Source of the DNA: a virus
Virus record (IMG/VR): IMGVR_UViG_3300027861_000222
Span: 1 to 21,572 of that record
Length of the DNA: 21,572 nt
Direction: 5' to 3' (one strand)
The translations under genes were made by a program, and so were the position numbers. Each line of letters starts with the position of its first letter. The stretch's first letter is position 1. This document shows positions 16,436 through 21,572 of this stretch, one piece after another. Under the pieces are notes generated by a model, which was given only the letters and a program-made list of their open reading frames with translations, was not told the DNA's origin and ran no database searches.

Positions 16436-16791
16436 ACACGTCCCTGATAGGCATGGCTGTGGTCTTGGTAATAGCCTTGGTTGTTATTGGCGTTGTCGCG
16501 GCGAAGAACGAGCCCCTCAGGACAAAGTTGGTGGGAGTGGGCCTGGGAATTGCTGGTGCCCTTGCTGCAGTCGTTGCGGTTCTGACGCTTAACCGGGAGA
16601 AGAGGCGATCTGCAGATGTGGCTGCTTCAACTAAGCAGGTTAAGGGTGGGCGCCAGGAGGCGAAAGAGGACGCCAAGGAGACCGAGCGTGAACTCGACGC
16701 TGCAGTAAGCAAGGAGCTCGACACCCACGAAGAGGCTGCTGGTGAGCAGGAGGACCTCAAAGAGATGAAGCGGGAGCGGCTCAAGTCGTGA
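16432..16791 (+). CDS. Two-membrane-segment protein with long charged coiled coil
   Basis: A 119-residue protein starting in an ATGA overlap. Two hydrophobic segments (about residues 5-24 and 33-53) are separated by a short charged loop (K-N-E-P-L-R-T-K). The remaining 65 residues are Glu/Lys/Arg-rich and helical, a likely coiled coil. The layout is reminiscent of an inner-membrane spanin (Rz), which has one N-terminal anchor and a coiled coil. However, with two membrane segments the coil would face the cytoplasm unless the topology is unusual. It could otherwise be a holin accessory protein. It is followed, with a GTGA overlap, by a lipoprotein gene, the usual Rz-Rz1 order. Confidence 0.6.
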   Translation: MNTSLIGMAVVLVIALVVIGVVAAKNEPLRTKLVGVGLGIAGALAAVVAVLTLNREKRRSADVAASTKQVKGGRQEAKEDAKETERELDAAVSKELDTHEEAAGEQEDLKEMKRERLKS

Positions 16792-17330
16792 TTGCTCGCC
16801 TGCTAGTGCTGGTTGCTATCACCTCGATGGGGTGTTCTCCGCTGCACTATGTACGCAAAGACCCCATCATTCCGCCCAATCCACTCGAGGCTCCCGAACT
16901 GTCCTACCCTACCCTTGAGGACTTCGATTGCCCCAGGTACACCCTAACGCCGTCCACAGGGGTGTGGAATGAGGGCGGGTGGGGAGACCTGGATGGCAGT
17001 GTTGAGGTCATTCTTCCTCATGACAAGCACCCTGCAGTAGACCGATACAGGAAGAGCAAGTGCCGGCATATTGTTCTCGCTCCAGGATGGTGGGTGACTG
17101 CTAGAGAGGCGAGAGACAGGTATCCGTTGGTGCGAAAGCAACTCGGACTGTGGCTGGACTACTCGGCTCGAGCAGCTGAGCGTCACCAGAAAGAGTCGGA
17201 AGAAATTGCTAAGTTGGTTAATATGGCGCGGAAGCGTCAAATAGAGGTAGCATTTGCCAGCGCTGGTGCGGGCTTCGGAGTCGGGGCCCTTGCCGCTACA
17301 ATTGTTGCTGTTGTGCTGGCCGGGAGGTAG
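16788..17330 (+). CDS. Putative unimolecular spanin: lipoprotein with C-terminal membrane helix
   Basis: A 180-residue protein with a GTG start in a GTGA overlap. The N-terminus is a lipoprotein-type signal: R4, a hydrophobic core, and S-M-G-C with Cys at residue 16. A Pro-rich linker follows (about 25-41), as in outer-membrane spanins. The middle domain has C48 and C92, which could form a disulphide. A charged helix (about 124-152) leads to a C-terminal hydrophobic segment (154-178) ending in Arg. An outer-membrane lipid anchor plus an inner-membrane C-terminal helix in one protein is the defining layout of u-spanins such as T1 gp11, which fuse the two membranes at the last step of lysis. 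The protein is longer than T1 gp11. The role is inferred from topology and neighbours. Confidence 0.65.
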   Translation: MIARLLVLVAITSMGCSPLHYVRKDPIIPPNPLEAPELSYPTLEDFDCPRYTLTPSTGVWNEGGWGDLDGSVEVILPHDKHPAVDRYRKSKCRHIVLAPGWWVTAREARDRYPLVRKQLGLWLDYSARAAERHQKESEEIAKLVNMARKRQIEVAFASAGAGFGVGALAATIVAVVLAGR

Positions 17331-17334
17331 CTCA

Positions 17335-17463
17335 ATGAAGTACAAAAAGACTACGGTAAGTTCTGCTTACGGAAAGCCAAAGCCAAAGAAGAAGGCTTCT
17401 TCTGGCGCTGGAAAGAAGAAAAAAAAGATACCCGCGCACGGGACCAGGAGGCGAGCTAGGTAA
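17335..17463 (+). CDS. 42-residue highly basic peptide
   Basis: The ATG at 17335 follows the spanin stop by four bases, with a GGGAGG ribosome binding site about 7 bases upstream. The frame is open further upstream inside the spanin gene, but that extension is hydrophobic and out of keeping. The 42 residues contain 13 Lys and 4 Arg and no acidic residue, with KPKPKKK, a five-Lys run (27-31) and an RRRAR C-terminus. Such composition is typical of nucleic-acid-binding or DNA-condensing small proteins. The gene is coupled by TAATG to the next one. The tandem AGG AGG arginine codons at 17446-17451 also form the ribosome binding site of that gene. Function unknown; DNA or RNA binding is inferred from charge alone. 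Confidence 0.6.
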   Translation: MKYKKTTVSSAYGKPKPKKKASSGAGKKKKKIPAHGTRRRAR

Positions 17464-17834
17464 TGGCAACTTCAACGACAGCATCAATTGCTGATCCATT
17501 AGCGAACACACTGTATACGGTTACGGAGACCTCTACGAAGCCAACAGCAGTGTATCTGGACGCTAGCGGAGGCACCCTATACGCTGTTGAGATCGACAAC
17601 ACGGCGAACTCTTCAGTTGCGTACCTTCACATGTGGAACATCGCCTCAGGCGTTGCCATCGGCACAACTGACGAGCACTACACATTCATGTGTCCTGCCT
17701 CTTCTCGAGTGACCTATGCGTGTCCAGGCGGGCACGTCTATCCCACAGCACTGGCGGCGGGGATCGTCTCCTCTCCCGGCGGTTCGGTTGGGCCGAGCGC
17801 TACCGTCACCGCATACGTTCTCGTCGAAAACTAA
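17463..17834 (+). CDS. Small beta-sandwich virion protein, paralogue 1
   Basis: A 123-residue protein, the same length as the next one and alignable with it: LYAVEIDNT...AYLHMWN here against VYGIDINNS...TYVRLYD there, then TTDEHYTFMCPASSR against TTDSDVLIPVAASTR. The pattern 'IDN...YL.LWN....GTT' is familiar from small beta-sandwich structural proteins in environmental phages. There is no signal peptide or membrane segment. A strong AGGAGG ribosome binding site ten bases from the TAATG start suggests high expression, fitting a decoration or major accessory virion protein. It is separated from other structural genes by the lysis cassette. Confidence 0.65.
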   Translation: MATSTTASIADPLANTLYTVTETSTKPTAVYLDASGGTLYAVEIDNTANSSVAYLHMWNIASGVAIGTTDEHYTFMCPASSRVTYACPGGHVYPTALAAGIVSSPGGSVGPSATVTAYVLVEN

Positions 17835-17843
17835 GGAGCAGAG

Positions 17844-18215
17844 ATGGCAACTGCAAGCAAGGACAGCACTGGATCTGGAAGCAAACTATCTACGCGCCTT
17901 ATCGAGGTCACCGACCTTGAAGGAACAGGCCTGTCTGATGTCACCAGTGGTGCTGCGACCGTATACGGCATCGACATCAACAATTCCCTTGGCGCCATCA
18001 CTTATGTTCGCTTGTATGACAGCGGCTCCCCAACTTACGCAACGACGGATTCTGACGTTTTGATCCCAGTGGCTGCCAGTACACGCTCTTCTTGGATTAT
18101 CGCTCAGGGTGTTTCGTTCGGAACAGGAGTCTCTCTTCACGCCCACAGTGACGACGGTCCTGGCGGCACCGGAGCGCTGGGCGCCGGCCCAACAGTCCTT
18201 ATGCTTACCGCCTAA
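17844..18215 (+). CDS. Small beta-sandwich virion protein, paralogue 2
   Basis: A 123-residue protein with AAGGAG six bases before the ATG. It aligns over most of its length with the preceding protein, so the pair arose by tandem duplication. The N-terminus starts the same way (MAT, then a Ser/Thr-rich stretch), the central strands correspond, and the C-terminal Gly/Pro-rich loop is followed by a short final strand. This copy lacks the two Cys of its paralogue's middle region. It is the last gene of the rightward unit, and its stop codon lies in the foot of the terminator stem. A virion surface or decoration role is inferred from fold pattern and expression signals. Confidence 0.65.
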   Translation: MATASKDSTGSGSKLSTRLIEVTDLEGTGLSDVTSGAATVYGIDINNSLGAITYVRLYDSGSPTYATTDSDVLIPVAASTRSSWIIAQGVSFGTGVSLHAHSDDGPGGTGALGAGPTVLMLTA

Positions 18216-18256
18216 AAGAAAAGCCCCTGGTGGCTTAAACCAGAGGCTTTCTTTTA
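18213..18256. terminator. Strong bidirectional intrinsic terminator between convergent operons
   Basis: The left arm 18213-18231 pairs with the right arm 18239-18256 around a 7-base loop. There is one C-A mismatch (18226/18244) and one bulged A (18219). The core is GC-rich, and the outer part has A-rich and T-rich arms, giving a U tract in both directions (TTTCTTTT on plus, TTTTCTTTT on minus). It lies between the end of the rightward late unit and the end of the leftward operon, so it can serve both. The remaining 18257-18317 contains no gene; AGTCGG/CCGACT there could form a weak extra stem. Confidence 0.9.
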
Positions 18257-18317
18257 GAAGTCGGGAGATGGGGGTCAGGCCGACTCCCACTGACAGAGAG
18301 TGAGTGCGCTGATTAAA

Positions 18318-18602
18318 TCAGGACTCAGCTGTCGGGTCAATAAGACAAACATGTTTTGCTACTGCAGCCATAGCTCTGTCGAGCTCTACCTCGTAAGCAA
18401 TCTTGTCGTCTATCTGATCGTAGGTCACCTCTCCGCGAATCACTGACTCGGGCGACTTAGCGAACTCGTTAACCGCATACCTGAATGCGTCATCCGAATC
18501 CCCTCCAATGCCGAGCATGGGTACTGAGAAAAGGAAAAGCTTCACCTGCGTCTCTTCTTTTACGCGCTTCATAACTGACTCAAGTATCTCTGAAGTATTC
18601 AC
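18318..18602 (-). CDS. Small hypothetical protein, last gene of the leftward operon
   Basis: A 94-residue protein starting with GTG in a four-base GTGA overlap with the resolvase gene. AGGAGG lies nine bases upstream, a strong ribosome binding site. Residues 1-20 are a charged helix and a short hydrophobic patch (KLFLFSVPMLGIGG) follows. The remainder is acidic and helical, with a D-Q-I-D-D-K-I segment near residues 62-68. There is no recognisable domain. Early-operon position next to recombination genes suggests an accessory role, but nothing in the sequence specifies it. The gene ends 62 bases from the terminator that it shares with the rightward unit. Confidence 0.6.
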   Translation of the reverse strand: MNTSEILESVMKRVKEETQVKLFLFSVPMLGIGGDSDDAFRYAVNEFAKSPESVIRGEVTYDQIDDKIAYEVELDRAMAAVAKHVCLIDPTAES

Positions 18603-19102
18603 GTTAGTCTCCCTCCTAAGATTCTCCTGCAGTACTCAGCGATACATGCTGCGTCTGCGATGTTGTCGTCTGGCTTAGTCTTCCTCCCTGGAGTTAAGTC
18701 AAGGTCTGGCACAAGCCTCCTCGCAGCTGCAATGGCTCGAGGCTTTGGCTCTCCCGAACCAGGACACACTTCCTTTTGCCAAGTCTTTGGGTGCGGGATG
18801 TCGTATCTGCAGCCAAGCCCTGACAGGAGCCCCTCCAGGCGCCCCCAGTTGCGTCCCATGGTGATAGCGCTGACTGCTCCCATCTTAGGGGCAGGGCGGC
18901 TTCCTAGAGCCTCTATGGCGGCTGAGATGGAATCTACAGTGCAGTCCTCTTCTTCGCATCGTTGCTCGAGCCAGGAGGTAAGGGCCCTCAGGTCGATGTC
19001 TTTACCGACGATGGGAAGTTTGGTAGCAGATACAAGACTGCCGTCCCCCCTGAGGAGGACGGCAGCACCTTGTTTTCCTGGGTCTATGCCAAGGTAAATC
19101 AT
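18599..19102 (-). CDS. RuvC-like Holliday junction resolvase (RNase H fold)
   Basis: A 167-residue protein, close to the length of bacterial RuvC (about 170). The first strand gives G-I-D-P-G at residues 5-9 with catalytic D7. The second acidic residue is E64 in A-I-E-A-L, followed by a Met/Gly/Arg-rich segment and then G-R-L-E-G-L (87-92). The C-terminal helix D-N-I-A-D-A (146-151) provides the last catalytic acids, D146 and D150. T-W-Q-K (about 110) and a K-P-D-D segment are also seen in phage members. Such enzymes cut Holliday or branched junctions arising in recombination or before packaging. Two bases separate it from the SSB-like gene. I see no strong ribosome binding site, so translation may depend on coupling. 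Confidence 0.8.
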   Translation of the reverse strand: MIYLGIDPGKQGAAVLLRGDGSLVSATKLPIVGKDIDLRALTSWLEQRCEEEDCTVDSISAAIEALGSRPAPKMGAVSAITMGRNWGRLEGLLSGLGCRYDIPHPKTWQKEVCPGSGEPKPRAIAAARRLVPDLDLTPGRKTKPDDNIADAACIAEYCRRILGGRLT

Positions 19103-19104
19103 GA

Positions 19105-19596
19105 CTAGAAGGGTATCTCGTCGTCTTCGGCAACGTCGTTACTTGCAACGTCGTTGAACCAGAAGGTGTCGTACCCGTTTCGGTTTGTCGTCTTACGCAT
19201 CTTGATGCGCTTGCCAACAACATCCGCCTGGACTCTCCCGGCCTTGTTTTGCTCCGGGTTGTACAGTTCGTCCATAGGCGGCAGGTTTCCGAGCAAGAGC
19301 ATCATGTCTTGCGCGAGAATCTTTAGCCCTATGTCAGAGGCAGATTGAAACTTCTCTACGAAGCCGCCCTTCATGATCCCCTCTTCAACCTCAAGACCCC
19401 ACTTGTAGTAGGTCTTCCCGTCGTCAGTCGTCCAATAGTTAAAGAAAAGTACTCGAACCACGTAGTCCCCATCCTCGAGGGGTACCGGCTTCTTGTTCGA
19501 CGAAGACCCTCCTGAGCCATCGCCTCCGCTGTTCGGTTTAAAGTCTTCCGGAGCAAAGTTGTTCCAGATGTCTGCTGCTTCTTTTACTGAACCCAT
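19105..19596 (-). CDS. ssb: SSB-like single-stranded DNA-binding protein with DDEIPF tip
   Basis: A 163-residue protein. The first 43 residues are polar, with a Gly/Ser-rich linker at about 23-33. Residues 44-70 (DYVVRVLFFNYW, then KTYYKWGLEV) have the alternating strands of an OB-fold and resemble the DUF669-type phage proteins linked to recombination. The last six residues, DDEIPF, match the conserved acidic tip with which bacterial SSB recruits repair and recombination proteins. A short tandem repeat (VASNDVA) precedes the tip. An AGGAAGG sequence lies upstream of the ATG. Placement between a Sak4-like ATPase and a RuvC-like resolvase supports a role in coating ssDNA during recombination or replication. 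The tip is decisive for an SSB-type function; the exact OB family is less certain. Confidence 0.75.
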   Translation of the reverse strand: MGSVKEAADIWNNFAPEDFKPNSGGDGSGGSSSNKKPVPLEDGDYVVRVLFFNYWTTDDGKTYYKWGLEVEEGIMKGGFVEKFQSASDIGLKILAQDMMLLLGNLPPMDELYNPEQNKAGRVQADVVGKRIKMRKTTNRNGYDTFWFNDVASNDVAEDDEIPF

Positions 19597-19610
19597 TTTG
19601 TAATACCTTC

Positions 19611-20342
19611 CTAGTTAGTGGGTTGGTTTGGCTTGAAACTGGCGTCGAATGCCGCCTCAAGCACCTTGTAATCAAGCTCAAGGAGCTCTGGCATTGGCTT
19701 AGCCAGAGAACCTCTGGCGCCGCATTCAATGTGCAGGTCGCCATCCTTAAAGGGAGCCGTCCGGATGTACCTAGACTCGTTCTCCCCTATCTCAACACGC
19801 AAGATGAAGTCGACAGCACCGTGCAGTACCTTTCTCGCACTGCCAGGAAGAGCTGACGTGACTGTGACTGAGCCACTCCTCTTGCCGTTGTCGTCGATCT
19901 CAATCTCTTTGCGCTCGTGACTGATGAACACGATGGTCATGTCCAGCTTGCGGAGCGTGGCGATTGCGTTCGTCAGCTTGCGTCGAGCCAGCTTGTAGCC
20001 CTTGCCGAAGCCAACATCAGACAAGTCTGTCCACTTGTTCTCTGAGCAGACATCGTCCACAAGGAACTCATAGAGGTTGTCCACGGTGTCGACGACTAGG
20101 GTCTCCCATTTGTGGTCTTCCTTGAGCAGCGCCTTGATCGCATTACGGAAGTCGGACCAGGAGTTTATCTGTATCTCTGCAGCCTCCATCGCTGCAGTCC
20201 CTGGCTCAGTGGCGAGGAAGAGTGCGTTTGTCATCTGGTTGGCGAGCGTTGTCTTGCCCACCTTCGGCTCTCCAAAGAACAGCCAGATGTAGTCTTTGAC
20301 GTTGGTTAGTGGTTTGTGCTTTTCAGTTGGGATGATTCCCAT
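19611..20342 (-). CDS. Sak4-like RecA-type P-loop ATPase (phage recombinase/annealase)
   Basis: A 243-residue protein of the size of phage Sak4/AAA_24 ATPases. Walker A is G-E-P-K-V-G-K-T-T at residues 24-32. Walker B is T-L-V-V-D with D85. A D-M-T-I-V-F-I-S-H-E strand (about 134-143) matches the third RecA-core strand, with a Ser-His pair in the sensor position. The E-P-G (46-48) near the second strand is also typical. Sak4 proteins are shortened RecA/Rad51-like enzymes that anneal single strands, usually with a partner SSB, and one is encoded immediately downstream here. AAAGGAG precedes the ATG. The call as a RecA-type ATPase is secure; the subfamily name is by size, motifs and context. 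Confidence 0.8.
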   Translation of the reverse strand: MGIIPTEKHKPLTNVKDYIWLFFGEPKVGKTTLANQMTNALFLATEPGTAAMEAAEIQINSWSDFRNAIKALLKEDHKWETLVVDTVDNLYEFLVDDVCSENKWTDLSDVGFGKGYKLARRKLTNAIATLRKLDMTIVFISHERKEIEIDDNGKRSGSVTVTSALPGSARKVLHGAVDFILRVEIGENESRYIRTAPFKDGDLHIECGARGSLAKPMPELLELDYKVLEAAFDASFKPNQPTN

Positions 20343-20355
20343 GTCTTCTCCTTTG

Positions 20356-21222
20356 TTAACCCAGTTCAGGGTGTGGGTTGTCGATAACCCGGTAAGCGTC
20401 TCTCGTTACGTGCTTGCAGCACAGGTCTAGAAAGGCGCACCTTCCGAACCTGCCCACACAGCTCTCAGTGTTGCGAACAGGTAGTCCGCCGTTCTCGGTG
20501 TAGAGAATCCTCTTGTGGATCTCCCAAGCCTCCCTTCTCCAGAGGTCCATCTCGACCTCTGTTCTAGTGACGATCTCCTGGAAGTAATAGAACTCAGGCC
20601 TCTTGGCGTAGTCCTCTTCCATCCTCTTGATGTAGTCATCTACGGTGTCTCCCTTCCTGCGCTTCATGGTTGGCTTACGCAGGATTCGGTAAATCATCTT
20701 CCTGATGTACCTCTTGTTCCTTATGGACGCTGCCTCGAGGTACGCAGATATTTGGAAGTCGACATCAAGCCTGTCTATGTAGCTTGCGTCTACTCGGCTT
20801 GCGCTCTTGTACTCCCACACCGCGTCGTGGCTCAGTCCATCCATCATCCCTGAATAGGTGTGGGTCCTCGATGACCTCCCCGTTGCTGGGTTCCTGAAGG
20901 GCAGAGAAAACTTAACCTCTGCCTGATCGGGCCAGTCGTCCCACCTCTCAAGCGCTCCGCGAACCATAATCTCAGCGATTCCTGCCGAGACCTGAGCTCG
21001 CTCTACGTCTTCACGAAGAATAAGCGCCTTTGAGTTCTCCTCGATGTGGTTGCTCGCCGCCTCTGGACTCTTCCTTTCCAGACCTAGGTGGATTGCTGTC
21101 CCCATCTCCAGGTTTGTTCCCTGAATCATGGGGCGGAGCAGTTCTAGGTATTTGAACCTGTGCAGCTGCTCGCACCGGCTGAACGTAACCATTTCTGATT
21201 GCGTGATCGCTCTCTTTGTCAT
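20356..21222 (-). CDS. Cas4/RecB-like PD-(D/E)XK exonuclease with probable Fe-S cluster
   Basis: A 288-residue protein. The ATG at 21222 has GGGAGAG five bases upstream; the frame opens at 21288 just after a stop, but that extension has no such site. Motifs in order: F-S-R-C (14-17) then R-F-K-Y-L; G-T-A-I-H (41-45) with the helical His; G-M-M-D (125-128); W-E-Y-K (136-139) giving the E-x-K; Q-I-S-A-Y (157-161). C-terminal cysteines C255, C262, C268 and C269 together with C17 fit the iron-sulphur clasp of Cas4 and AddB-type nucleases. These enzymes resect DNA ends to yield single strands for the annealase encoded next. It overlaps the upstream zinc-ribbon frame by 212 bases. The function is strongly supported by motifs. 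Confidence 0.85.
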   Translation of the reverse strand: MTKRAITQSEMVTFSRCEQLHRFKYLELLRPMIQGTNLEMGTAIHLGLERKSPEAASNHIEENSKALILREDVERAQVSAGIAEIMVRGALERWDDWPDQAEVKFSLPFRNPATGRSSRTHTYSGMMDGLSHDAVWEYKSASRVDASYIDRLDVDFQISAYLEAASIRNKRYIRKMIYRILRKPTMKRRKGDTVDDYIKRMEEDYAKRPEFYYFQEIVTRTEVEMDLWRREAWEIHKRILYTENGGLPVRNTESCVGRFGRCAFLDLCCKHVTRDAYRVIDNPHPELG

Positions 21223-21346
21223 ACAAACTCTCCCATCTTTCAGCGAGTAAGTGCTCAGCCCCGCAGTACTCGCAGGTAAAGGTTCCATTCAAGCGAATGG
21301 ACACCGTTGTGTGATCACAAAACTCGCAACAAATCGCCTCTTCCAT
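21011..21346 (-). CDS. Small zinc-ribbon protein, first gene of the leftward operon
   Basis: ATG at 21346 with AAGGAG eight bases upstream. A C-C-E-F-C (6-10) and C-E-Y-C (25-28) pair forms a CxxC...CxxC zinc ribbon with a short hairpin between. After about residue 40 the frame stays open to residue 111 but enters the nuclease gene, overlapping it by 212 bases in another frame. This tail is rich in Pro, Gly, Ser and Arg and shows no domain character. The real protein therefore has an unusually long overlap, or the ribbon is the only functional part. The 5' leader is about 24 bases from the predicted promoter. Zinc ribbons of this type may bind nucleic acid or protein; the role is unknown. Confidence 0.6.
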   Translation of the reverse strand: MEEAICCEFCDHTTVSIRLNGTFTCEYCGAEHLLAERWESLYDKESDHAIRNGYVQPVRAAAQVQIPRTAPPHDSGNKPGDGDSNPPRSGKEESRGGEQPHRGELKGAYSS

Positions 21347-21376
21347 GGCGGGTCTCCTTCCTAGAGAGCCGCCATG

Positions 21377-21405
21377 ATAATACATAGGTAGAATAATTAG
21401 GTCAA
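21377..21405 (-). promoter_or_regulatory. Strong sigma70-type leftward promoter
   Basis: Reading leftward, TTGACC (complement of 21400-21405) and TATTAT (complement of 21377-21382) are separated by exactly 17 bases. Each box matches the sigma70 consensus at five of six positions. Predicted transcription would begin near 21370, 24 bases before the zinc-ribbon ATG at 21346, and would serve the whole leftward operon. It is the best promoter match I saw in the window. Confidence 0.8.
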
Positions 21406-21409
21406 ATGG

Positions 21410-21438
21410 TTGTAATACATTAGTAAGGTATGTATGCT
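21410..21438 (+). promoter_or_regulatory. Weaker rightward sigma70-type promoter for the XRE regulator
   Basis: TTGTAA (21410-21415) and TATGCT (21433-21438) are 17 bases apart, each matching four of six consensus positions. The predicted start near 21445 leaves a very short leader before the GGAGGT at 21448-21453 and the ATG at 21458. It lies back to back with the leftward promoter, with only four bases between the two -35 boxes. Confidence 0.5.
21415..21435. promoter_or_regulatory. Candidate operator: inverted repeat in the divergent promoter region
   Basis: ATACAT (21415-21420) and ATGTAT (21430-21435) form a 21-bp dyad with a 9-base centre, lying across the spacer and -10 of the rightward promoter. 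A further ATACAT (21380-21385) overlaps the -10 of the leftward promoter as part of an eight-base direct repeat TAATACAT (21378-21385 and 21413-21420). Dyads of this size are typical of XRE/Cro-type repressor sites, and such a regulator is encoded immediately to the right. Confidence 0.5.
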
Positions 21439-21457
21439 CCCTTCTTTGGAGGTGCGA

Positions 21458-21572
21458 ATGAATGGCATGAATCTCAATGGAACAAGGCTCCTTCGTGAGT
21501 GGCAAAGCCGCGAAGGAATAAACAGAAAACAGGCCGCTGAAAGGCTTTCGGTAGGCTTGCCAACACTTGACT
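21458..21572 (+). CDS. XRE/Cro-type helix-turn-helix regulator (3' truncated by the window)
   Basis: The first 38 residues are visible. GGAGGT at 21448-21453 supports the ATG at 21458; a second in-frame ATG at 21467 is possible. The segment GTRLLREWQ, then GINRKQAAERLSV and LPTLD is the classic first part of an XRE/lambda-Cro-type DNA-binding domain. A first helix is followed by helix 2 with Gln-Ala-Ala, the turn, and the start of the recognition helix. It is divergent from the leftward operon and separated from it by 111 bases holding both promoters and a dyad, so autoregulation and control of the recombination operon are likely. Whether it acts as a lysogeny repressor or a lytic timing factor cannot be told from this fragment. 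Confidence 0.8.
   Translation, partial: MNGMNLNGTRLLREWQSREGINRKQAAERLSVGLPTLD

Noticed and set aside
16432-16791. Standard i-spanin (Rz) call for the coiled-coil protein
   Set aside because: There are two hydrophobic segments instead of one, which would put the coiled coil on the cytoplasmic side under simple topology.
17419-17427. A run of A8-G in the basic peptide, containing a correctly framed A AAA AAG slippery heptamer (17421-17427)
   Set aside because: A -1 shift would add only ten residues before a stop at 17457-17459, and I see no convincing stimulatory structure downstream. The run is explained by lysine codons.
18257-18317. tRNA or small RNA in the convergent gap
   Set aside because: Only a weak AGTCGG/CCGACT pairing with a long loop; no cloverleaf and no promoter.
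1-21572. CRISPR arrays, insertion sequences, integrase or attachment sites
   Set aside because: No regularly spaced repeats, transposase, integrase or long terminal repeats were seen in the window.

Overview
The window is part of the genome of a tailed bacteriophage, most likely podovirus-like and infecting a Gram-negative host. The phage assignment rests on long runs of virion-type genes packed end to end with ATGA, TAATG and GTGA stop/start overlaps, a lysis cassette, and a small recombination/replication block. The Gram-negative host is inferred from an apparent spanin lipoprotein. No terminase, portal, major capsid protein, integrase or tRNA is visible; head and packaging genes probably lie outside the window. 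I cannot name the phage genus.

Layout. (1) Positions 1-2905, plus strand: the end of a tail/neck-type protein, a small unknown protein, and three consecutive fibre-like proteins that look like diverged copies of one another. (2) 2905-12815: helical proteins of 198, 200, 703 and 2194 aa. The last three match the order and relative sizes of the T7 internal core (ejection) proteins gp14-gp15-gp16, with a much larger final member. (3) 12818-15288: a small helical protein, beta-rich decoration-type proteins, a ConA/LamG-like lectin-type protein and a small unknown. (4) 15291-17330: lysis cassette with an M15-type endolysin, four tiny membrane proteins (holin candidates) and a lipoprotein with a C-terminal membrane segment, the layout of a unimolecular spanin. 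(5) 17335-18215: a 42-residue, strongly basic peptide and two tandem 123-residue paralogous beta-sandwich proteins. The rightward transcription unit ends in a strong bidirectional hairpin terminator at 18213-18256.

(6) 18318-21346, minus strand, converging on that terminator: an early/middle operon encoding (in transcription order) a zinc-ribbon protein, a Cas4/RecB-like nuclease with cysteines placed for an iron-sulphur cluster, a Sak4-like P-loop ATPase, an SSB-like protein ending in the canonical acidic tip, a RuvC-like resolvase and an unknown 94-residue protein. Together these form a plausible single-strand-annealing recombination module. (7) 21347-21457: a divergent control region with a strong leftward sigma70-type promoter, a weaker rightward promoter and an inverted-repeat operator candidate, followed by the start of an XRE/Cro-type regulator that runs off the right edge.

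Functional picture: the XRE regulator and divergent promoters probably set the timing of the leftward recombination operon. The long rightward unit makes tail fibres, ejection proteins, decoration proteins and lysis proteins late in infection. Apart from the 111-bp control region and the 102-bp convergent gap, virtually every base is coding; there is no gene-free stretch over 300 bases.
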